From the NCBI GenBank assembly GCA_020860885.1, contig JAJBTS010000255.1:1-12116 (forward strand): DNA of 12,116 nucleotides. The letters run 5' to 3'. Positions 6,676-12,116 of the stretch are shown piece by piece; positions within the stretch are counted from its first letter, which is position 1, and each line of letters opens with the position of its first letter. The translations under genes were made by a program, and so were the position numbers. Source of the DNA: Bacteroidales bacterium (GTDB lineage: Bacteria > Bacteroidota > Bacteroidia > Bacteroidales > Azobacteroidaceae). The notes under the pieces are model-generated. The model was not told the DNA's origin. It saw only the letters and a program-made list of their open reading frames with translations, and made no database searches.

Positions 6676-7017
6676 ATGAAATTAAAAGATTCTATCTCTT
6701 CCGGAGCCTCTCATAATACTTTGGCTCAAGGTACTTTAGTAAAAGGCGACATAAAAGCAGAAGAAGATTTACGTATTGATGGAAAAATAGAAGGTACCAT
6801 TGAATGTGTAGGAAGAGTTGTAATTGGTCCTCATGCTGAAATACTAGGCAATGTTCATTGTGCCAATATGGATCTTTTAGGGGCTGTTAATGGTAAATTG
6901 CATATTCGTGAGACCTTTAGTATGAGATCTTCAGGCTCTTTTACCGGAGAAGTAACTGCAGGAAGCTTAGAGATAGAACCCGGTGCCGTATTCAATGGTA
7001 CCTGTAAAATGGAATGA
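6676..7017 (+). CDS. bactofilin family cytoskeletal protein
   Basis: This is a 113-residue bactofilin (polymer-forming cytoskeletal family, formerly DUF583). Bactofilins self-assemble, without nucleotide, into filaments of stacked right-handed beta-helix subunits and act as membrane-associated scaffolds for cell shape or envelope enzymes. The core (about 18-110) has the short beta-helix repeats expected: GTLVKGDIKAEEDLRIDGKIEGTI, VGRVVIGPHAEILGNVHCANMDLLGAVNGKL, and the SGSFTGEV...LEIEPGAVFNGTC segment, with glycines at the turns. The tails are short: 17 residues before and 3 after the core. In many genomes bactofilins lie next to a LytM/M23 peptidase gene, but none is visible here. Its neighbours are the divergent folB and, downstream, a non-coding repeat region, so it is probably transcribed alone from the TTTG/TATTTTTG promoter just upstream. 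The partner or cellular site cannot be told from the sequence. Confidence 0.92.
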   Translation: MKLKDSISSGASHNTLAQGTLVKGDIKAEEDLRIDGKIEGTIECVGRVVIGPHAEILGNVHCANMDLLGAVNGKLHIRETFSMRSSGSFTGEVTAGSLEIEPGAVFNGTCKME

Positions 7018-7140
7018 TGTTTTAATTAATAAATTGTTCCTTATCTTTTTTCTTAGGATAGATAAAATCAAAATTCCTTGTCTTTAAGGATGGATTCCAG
7101 GTTTTTATTAGTTTTAAAGAGATTTATGTATAGAAATAAG

Positions 7141-7274
7141 AAAGAGGGTATCCAAAAAGAAACTTCTACCCCTAAATCCCCTAAAGGGGACTTCTAAAAC
7201 CGTTAAATATCAATAGCCCCTTTAGGGGTTAGGGGCCAAACGATGAGATTATTTACTTTTTGGACATCCTCTTT
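7141..7274. repeat. nested inverted-repeat element, REP/BIME-like or MITE-like
   Basis: This lies in the 287-bp gap between the convergent bactofilin and malQ genes. The outer arms 7141-7159 (aaagagggtatccaaaaag) and 7256-7274 match as inverted repeats at 17 of 19 positions; both differences are transitions. Inside are two inverted GC-rich units, annotated separately. It has no reading frame of useful length. The architecture suggests a small non-autonomous mobile or palindromic repeat element, possibly also serving as a two-way terminator. No target-site duplication is obvious. The rest of the gap (7018-7140 and 7275-7304) shows nothing definite. Confidence 0.7.
7169..7235. repeat. paired palindromic CCCCTAAAGGGG units
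   Basis: Unit one (7169-7189) reads cccctaa-at-cccctaaagggg. Unit two, read on the minus strand (7235-7217), is cccctaa-cccctaaagggg; it is the same except for a missing AT. The units face each other across a 27-base spacer (7190-7216). Each contains its own palindrome (7178-7189 and 7217-7228), so the transcript could fold into two small hairpins or one long stem. A pair of inverted units like this is typical of BIME organisation. That the units are repeated elsewhere in the genome is not visible here. Confidence 0.75.
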
Positions 7275-7304
7275 TCTGATTATTTATGTTAAAGATTAAA
7301 TTTA

Positions 7305-10001
7305 TTAATTATTTTCTCCCCGGTTGGTTTCAATAATTAAACTTCGGATTTTCTGATTCAGGTTGTCCGCAGTTAAGAGATCTTCTATATTAATATGCAT
7401 GCGATATCTCCAATAATGCCGGGAATTAGATGGAATATTAATCCTCTCTACCTGTATATCCGGATTCCGAATCTCTCCGTCTATTGCCAGCCAATCCTGA
7501 AACGGGATGATTGTTAGCATAGAGTGAGCCTCCAAATGGTTTCTGATAATCTCTTCACATATTTCAGGAGTAGCTTCGGCAGGAGCTTCTCCCATTTTGT
7601 TTAACACTTCATTGAAATATCTCTGAGTTTTTTCTTTATTCTCCAACCACCATCCTCTCACCGTACTCATATCGTGTGTAGAAGTCGTACATACCGAAAG
7701 GTAAGGAATGTATTTCAAATCCGTAAATTCTTTTTCCGGTGTTTTAGGCATGCGCTCTATCTCCAGACTCAGTATCTGGAGTTTTTCCATCACTTCCGGA
7801 ACAGAATGAGGGATCATTCCCAGATCTTCACCACACACCAGCATATTGGTTGAATTTATGATAGGTACTAAGTGTTTCAAAGCCTCTTTTTTCCAGAATT
7901 CGTTGTGCCTTTGATAAAAATAATTCCAGTATATATAATCAAAAGTATATTTATCTGAATTAGGTAATTCCTGATATTGGAACGAAGAGGTAGCTGCAAT
8001 CCGGGGATGGAAATGATCTTTTTGTTCATCGTCTTCAATAAACAACACTTCGTTGCAGATAGCCATCAAGCCATGTTTGATAATTTGAGCTTTTTCATCT
8101 TCCCTGTCTGCAAAATAATCCGCAATTTTTCTTTGTGTTTCAAACCGGCTTTTTAACGAGAAATATTCAGCATTGATCCGGTTAAGAAAAACCTGTTTTA
8201 CTTCTGAGGTAAACTCACCGAAAAGGCTTTCCAGATATTTTTCGTGAATATTGGCCTGGGTAAATTTTTCTTTCCTGAAAATGAGTCCGCCGTTTTCAAT
8301 TTCTTGTACCGAAAGCGGCATGGCCGGATTAAAATAGCCCAATAGTCCTTCTATCGAGTGAGCCGGTATCTGCCAGATACGGAAAAATCCCAGAATATGA
8401 TCGATGCGGTATGCATCAAAAAAATCCGCCATTTTGGAGAATCTTTTTTTCCACCAATGATAATCATCCGCTTCCATTATCTTCCAGTTGTAGGTAGGGA
8501 ATCCCCAGTTTTGTCCGGAGACAGAGAAATCATCAGGAGGAGCTCCCGCCTGGAAGTGCATATTGAAATATTGGGGTTCCGCCCAGGCTTCAATACTTAC
8601 CCGGCTGATACCGATCGGAATATCTCCTTTTAATACTACCCCGTGAGTATATGCGTAATTGCGCACTTTTTTTAATTGATGGTGTGCATGGAATTGGAGA
8701 TAGTAATACAAAGCAATTTCTTTGTAAACAGGTGAGTTCTTATCAGAAAGCTTTTCTATGCTTGCCTGGTTGTACCGCGAATGTTCTTCCCATTGGTAGA
8801 AAAGCGGAGTGTTGTATTTATCTCTCAGATAAGAATAAGCTGCGTAAGGCACCAGCCATTCTTTATTTTCTTCATAAAAAAGTACGAATTCCTGAGACGT
8901 TAAAACATTATCTCCTTCCTGAAGGTATATCTCACGAAAGAAATTCCATTTCCAGTAATCCACCTCATCGTAATTGATCAGGGAAAGTTGATTGAGTTCT
9001 TTTTGTTTTTCTCTGTAAAAAGCATCCCTTTCCGGATTCTTTAGCGTGCCCATTTCGTCCATATTGATATAAAGCGGATGAAGGGCATAAATAGATATAC
9101 TGTTGTATGGATAAGAATCCATACGGGTATGTGTCATTGTCGTGTCGTTAATGGGCAATATCTGTATGATTCTCTGGCCGGTAAGCTGAACCCAGTCGAC
9201 CATTTTACGAAGGTCATTGAAATCGCCGATACCAAAACTGGTGTTGCTTCGCAGGGAAAAGACAGGAATGCTCAATCCGGCGCATTTCCACTCCGGATCC
9301 TCGTCTTTGAACTGCAATCCGGAAACAATACCCGTTACATTTTCTTTCAGATAAGGAATATTCAGATCCCTGTTTTCACCTTTTTCCCAACGTACGAACG
9401 ATTTATCATCGTTGTTGATGATACAAAATTTGTACTCAATAGGATAATGTAGGTTTTCCGCATTAAATTCGACATACCATTCCGGGAATTTGTCACAGGC
9501 GAGAATTAAAGGTTTGTCAAAATCCCAGTTTCCCATTTCATCCTGATTACCTAATAAGGCTATACTCTCATTTTTTCGGATAGAAGGAGCTAACACCTTC
9601 AGAACGATTTTCCGTTTTGATTTTACTACCCTTTCAAACCGGTCGCAGGGATGTGCAAACCAACTTTGTGTAAAAGCAGATGAATAGAACGCCAGATTGG
9701 AAGGTCTGTTTTGCCAATAATCCAGTAAATAATAAGATGTTTGTGTATTGGTAATACTCAGATGATGATTTTTATCCCATTCTTCAAATATTATCTGGTT
9801 GTTTGATTTCATGAAATACCGGTATTCGAAATGAACGGCTTCATCCGGTAATTCCAGTTCAAAATTCCAGTTCCCGTCTTCAGTGTATAGCATCTCCTTT
9901 GCTTGAAGAGTATTCCATTGTCCCAGTTCCGGAATTGAACCAATAATAAATAATGTCTGTCCCCACATAGTGTGGAAGTTTATATTAAAGCTAATTCTCA
10001 T
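7305..10001 (-). CDS. malQ: 4-alpha-glucanotransferase, DPE2-like with two CBM20 domains
   Basis: This is a GH77 glucanotransferase (amylomaltase) of 898 residues, which transfers glucan chains between malto-oligosaccharides or glycogen and glucose in the cytoplasm. It has the plant DPE2-like layout. CBM20 starch-binding domain one is at about 1-100 (IIGSIPELGQWN; FEEWDKNHHLSI) and domain two at about 130-215 (LLGNQDEMGNWD; FVRWEKGENRDL). The GH77 barrel starts at about 241 (AGLSIPVFSLRSNTSFGIGDF). The likely catalytic nucleophile is D534 in YRIDHILGFFRIW, the acid/base E725 in CGEDLGMIP, and the third aspartate D777 in STHDMSTVRGWW. The 191 residues between nucleophile and acid/base, against 47 in the Thermus enzyme, reflect the large insert of the DPE2 subgroup. 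There is no signal peptide. It begins 20 bases after the protease stop, so the two may be co-transcribed. No other starch genes are in view. Confidence 0.95.
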   Translation of the reverse strand: MRISFNINFHTMWGQTLFIIGSIPELGQWNTLQAKEMLYTEDGNWNFELELPDEAVHFEYRYFMKSNNQIIFEEWDKNHHLSITNTQTSYYLLDYWQNRPSNLAFYSSAFTQSWFAHPCDRFERVVKSKRKIVLKVLAPSIRKNESIALLGNQDEMGNWDFDKPLILACDKFPEWYVEFNAENLHYPIEYKFCIINNDDKSFVRWEKGENRDLNIPYLKENVTGIVSGLQFKDEDPEWKCAGLSIPVFSLRSNTSFGIGDFNDLRKMVDWVQLTGQRIIQILPINDTTMTHTRMDSYPYNSISIYALHPLYINMDEMGTLKNPERDAFYREKQKELNQLSLINYDEVDYWKWNFFREIYLQEGDNVLTSQEFVLFYEENKEWLVPYAAYSYLRDKYNTPLFYQWEEHSRYNQASIEKLSDKNSPVYKEIALYYYLQFHAHHQLKKVRNYAYTHGVVLKGDIPIGISRVSIEAWAEPQYFNMHFQAGAPPDDFSVSGQNWGFPTYNWKIMEADDYHWWKKRFSKMADFFDAYRIDHILGFFRIWQIPAHSIEGLLGYFNPAMPLSVQEIENGGLIFRKEKFTQANIHEKYLESLFGEFTSEVKQVFLNRINAEYFSLKSRFETQRKIADYFADREDEKAQIIKHGLMAICNEVLFIEDDEQKDHFHPRIAATSSFQYQELPNSDKYTFDYIYWNYFYQRHNEFWKKEALKHLVPIINSTNMLVCGEDLGMIPHSVPEVMEKLQILSLEIERMPKTPEKEFTDLKYIPYLSVCTTSTHDMSTVRGWWLENKEKTQRYFNEVLNKMGEAPAEATPEICEEIIRNHLEAHSMLTIIPFQDWLAIDGEIRNPDIQVERINIPSNSRHYWRYRMHINIEDLLTADNLNQKIRSLIIETNRGENN

Positions 10002-10021
10002 GATAAAATAATTAAGACCGG

Positions 10022-12116
10022 TTATTTAACTAACAGTTTTTGTGTCAGTATGTTCTGACCTTGTCTGACTGTTACAATGTAAATACCCGATAGTAAATTA
10101 ATTATATGTTGGCTGTGTTGTGTGTTGATCTGTTTTTGTAAAACTGTCTGACCGGAAATGGAATGAATAAAAAGTTCTGCTGAAACTTTATCCCCAAGAT
10201 CCACATTCAGATAATTTCCCTGTTTCAGAGCGTTGGGGTAAATATGCACAGGATTGTTTTTTACTTCATTTAATCCTGTTAACCCATAATTCACATTTAT
10301 TTCCTGGACTGCAGATTCATCCGTAGCAAATTTAACTGCGACGCCGTATTTGTATATTCCGCTGGAAGTAAGGCTTTCACGATACATTGTATTTGTGGTA
10401 GACTGTATTAATTTATCATCCCTGTAAATATTGTATCCTTCTATTTTTTCTTCGGTTTCCGGCGCTTTCCAGTTGAGAACTACTTTATTATCCGTCAAAG
10501 ACGCTGTCAGTTGCAGGTCGTAGATAATTTTATAGAAAGCGAAAGAAATGAGTCCGTCCTGCTGCTCAATATTAAAAATCGGTTTTCCTAATTTCTCTCC
10601 GTTCCACAAAATAGAAGCAGGAGTGGATGTATCAGAAAATTCAGTGTTCTTATAGAGACTGTAAGATGGAAAAGGAGTGAAAGAAGAATTGATGGTCCCG
10701 TAAGAGGAAGGAATAGAAGAAGGATTGCTGTATCTGGAATGAGCCGCTACCGGATATACTTTCTGAGGGTGTCCGTTATTGACTGTATTCTCATAAATGT
10801 CCCTGTCTGTAATGCTTACGTGATAGATCAATAAGCCTGTTCCCGGAATATGAGAATCAAATCCTTTTTTTTGTTTGTTTTCCAAAACATAATACTCGTC
10901 CTTAATATGCGATGGGACGATATAAGCCACAGGATTCTCTGCTGAGTTGGTCATGTCTTTTATATAAGCAGGAGAGGAGAGTATCTGAGGATTTACCCAA
11001 CCGAATTTTATTTTCTGGTACATATTGATATGGGCCGGTTTACTCCCTTCGTTGTTCCAGCTTCCGGAAGCCATTAAATCCCAATCACCCGTACCGATAA
11101 ATTCACCGCCACTAAATTCTCCATCTGCATCGTAAAAATCGGGTGCGCCAAAAACATGGCAGAGCTCATGGCAGATGACACCGATATAAGTTATATTTCT
11201 TCCGTAGTTTCCTCTTAATTCGGGAGAACAGGAATAATCCTGCAATTTTTTATTGCTGTAATGTAGCGGAGTAATAAAATAAGACTTATGCGACCATATA
11301 CAATTGCTGTCAGCTCCGGCTTCTTCTCCATATCCTGCAAAAATAAAATGAAAAGTATCGATAAATCCATCGTTATCGTTGTCATAATCGGCAGGATCTA
11401 CCTCTGCATCATTGAAAGCAAAATCGGCCGCTTCTTTGGCTAGCTCTCCCGGTCTCCTGTCGTATTCATTTCTGCCGTTTTCACCGTAGTAACTGTAATT
11501 GTTTTTAGCCGTGTACGGGCCTACTACTGTAACAGACAGATCGAGTTGTCCGTACGAAGTCTCAAAATAATAATCTCTTACACTTCCCTGTTGTGCTCCT
11601 TTACTGTATCCGATCTGATTCATGAGCATATCGAAATCGTCTCGGGTAAAGTTGAACGGTTTGTCCTGAAATTCAACCAGTGCACAAATAGCTCTGGCAC
11701 TTCCGATTGTGTTTTTAAGGTTTTGATCCGCTCTTAACTGTGTCTTTTCTTTTACCTTATCCAGTTGCCGGAATACTTCTTGCTGCCGTGTACTGTATTG
11801 TAATTTTTTAGGAATTTCCTGTAAGAATTTATTTGTTTCATCGTTTCTTAGGGTAATATCTTCTGCAATTCTATCGGATGGCACCATATCACCGGTATTA
11901 TTTTTTACAGCATATACAATATAACGTTCCTGATCGTATAACAAAGAATATCCGTCTTCCGATTCCATCCATTTCATTCGTTCATCCCCTTTCATCCTGA
12001 GGGTTATTTCTTCTCCGTTCGGTTGTTGCTTTTTGATCAGGTTCGGATAAGCAGGAATAGCAAAGATATTTCCGGTAAAAAGGAAAATAGAAACAATGGT
12101 TAGGATAGGTATATAT
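10022..12116 (-). CDS. secreted M6-family metalloprotease with T9SS sorting domain, 5' end outside window
   Basis: This is a partial gene; 697 codons are visible and the start lies beyond the right edge. The first visible residues (positions 12115 to about 12059) form a hydrophobic signal-peptide core, YIPILTIVSIFLFTGNIFA, followed by IPAYPNLIKKQQPNG and the GDE segment typical of M6 (immune-inhibitor A-like) precursors. The zinc motif HELCHVFGAPD (11170-11138; H316, E317 and H320 of the visible chain) is the HExxHxxGxxD metzincin-like signature. A probable calcium site, DYDNDNDGFID, precedes it. The GTGLLIYHV segment closes the M6 domain. A fibronectin III-like domain (about 534-613) follows, then a T9SS type A C-terminal domain (about 623-697: VHIYPNALKQGNYLNVD to GIYIVTVRQGQNILTQKLLVK). 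The product should cross the outer membrane by T9SS and be surface-bound or released. Substrate unknown. malQ follows 20 bases later. Confidence 0.93.
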   Translation of the reverse strand, partial: YIPILTIVSIFLFTGNIFAIPAYPNLIKKQQPNGEEITLRMKGDERMKWMESEDGYSLLYDQERYIVYAVKNNTGDMVPSDRIAEDITLRNDETNKFLQEIPKKLQYSTRQQEVFRQLDKVKEKTQLRADQNLKNTIGSARAICALVEFQDKPFNFTRDDFDMLMNQIGYSKGAQQGSVRDYYFETSYGQLDLSVTVVGPYTAKNNYSYYGENGRNEYDRRPGELAKEAADFAFNDAEVDPADYDNDNDGFIDTFHFIFAGYGEEAGADSNCIWSHKSYFITPLHYSNKKLQDYSCSPELRGNYGRNITYIGVICHELCHVFGAPDFYDADGEFSGGEFIGTGDWDLMASGSWNNEGSKPAHINMYQKIKFGWVNPQILSSPAYIKDMTNSAENPVAYIVPSHIKDEYYVLENKQKKGFDSHIPGTGLLIYHVSITDRDIYENTVNNGHPQKVYPVAAHSRYSNPSSIPSSYGTINSSFTPFPSYSLYKNTEFSDTSTPASILWNGEKLGKPIFNIEQQDGLISFAFYKIIYDLQLTASLTDNKVVLNWKAPETEEKIEGYNIYRDDKLIQSTTNTMYRESLTSSGIYKYGVAVKFATDESAVQEINVNYGLTGLNEVKNNPVHIYPNALKQGNYLNVDLGDKVSAELFIHSISGQTVLQKQINTQHSQHIINLLSGIYIVTVRQGQNILTQKLLVK

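Noticed and set aside
7041..7065. Short hairpin (ttatct/agataa) as bactofilin terminator
   Set aside because: The stem is only six base pairs, nearly all A-T, and lacks a following T run; it is too weak to call.
8358..9452. Three plus-strand open frames (8358-8633, 8651-8977, 9078-9452) opposite malQ
   Set aside because: They are antisense to the conserved GH77 region and CBM20 region and show no recognisable domain or leader.
10010..10030. Shared ccggtta motif at the protease-malQ junction and in the 3371-3410 hairpin
   Set aside because: The match is about eight bases and the junction copy has no second arm, so it is most likely chance.
11546..11737. Plus-strand open frame of 63 codons opposite the M6 protease
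   Set aside because: It overlaps conserved protease sequence, has no family features and no promoter.
1..12116. tRNA, rRNA, CRISPR array, riboswitch, prophage or intact insertion sequence
   Set aside because: No cloverleaf, spaced direct repeats, conserved leader fold, transposase or phage gene was recognised on either strand.

Overview
The window looks like chromosomal DNA from a Bacteroidota bacterium, most likely order Bacteroidales. The DNA is AT-rich, with A-rich sequence rather than clear Shine-Dalgarno sites before start codons. Other signs are promoter elements of the TTTG/TAnnTTTG type, a TonB with the NKSYGAYVLR N-terminal motif, tandem exbD genes, a DPE2-type glucanotransferase with two starch-binding domains, and a protease ending in a type IX secretion (T9SS) sorting domain. 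The GC level and gene types would fit Dysgonomonadaceae or Porphyromonadaceae-like lineages, but I cannot fix the genus from this sequence.

Positions 40-6087 (+) hold a tight co-directional cluster: exbB, two different exbD genes, tonB, a small two-helix membrane protein, an orphan PstS-like lipoprotein and a large exported TPR protein. The first five encode the proton-driven motor that energises outer-membrane TonB-dependent transporters, plus one unknown membrane protein. The last two are envelope proteins whose link to the motor is not explained. A perfect 13-bp hairpin (3371-3410) sits between the two halves, only about 15 bases before the PstS-like start codon, so expression of the second half may be separately set. 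A 15-bp hairpin (6106-6143) closes the cluster.

Positions 6202-7017 hold a divergent pair: folB (-, folate synthesis) and a bactofilin (+, cytoskeletal scaffold). They share a 120-bp intergenic region with two opposing promoter candidates that have the same -7 box, TATTTTTG.

Positions 7018-7304 are non-coding. They contain a nested inverted-repeat element of about 134 bp (7141-7274) with two palindromic GC-rich units inside diverged terminal repeats. It resembles a REP/BIME-like or MITE-like element and lies between convergent genes.

Positions 7305-12116 (-) hold malQ and, upstream of it in the same direction with a 20-base gap, an M6-family metalloprotease with a T9SS C-terminal domain. 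The protease reading frame runs off the window's right edge. The visible 5' part encodes most of a signal peptide, so the real start lies beyond position 12116.

No tRNA, rRNA, CRISPR array or intact insertion sequence was seen. The most interesting items are the TonB motor/PstS-like/TPR association with its internal hairpin, and the nested intergenic repeat.
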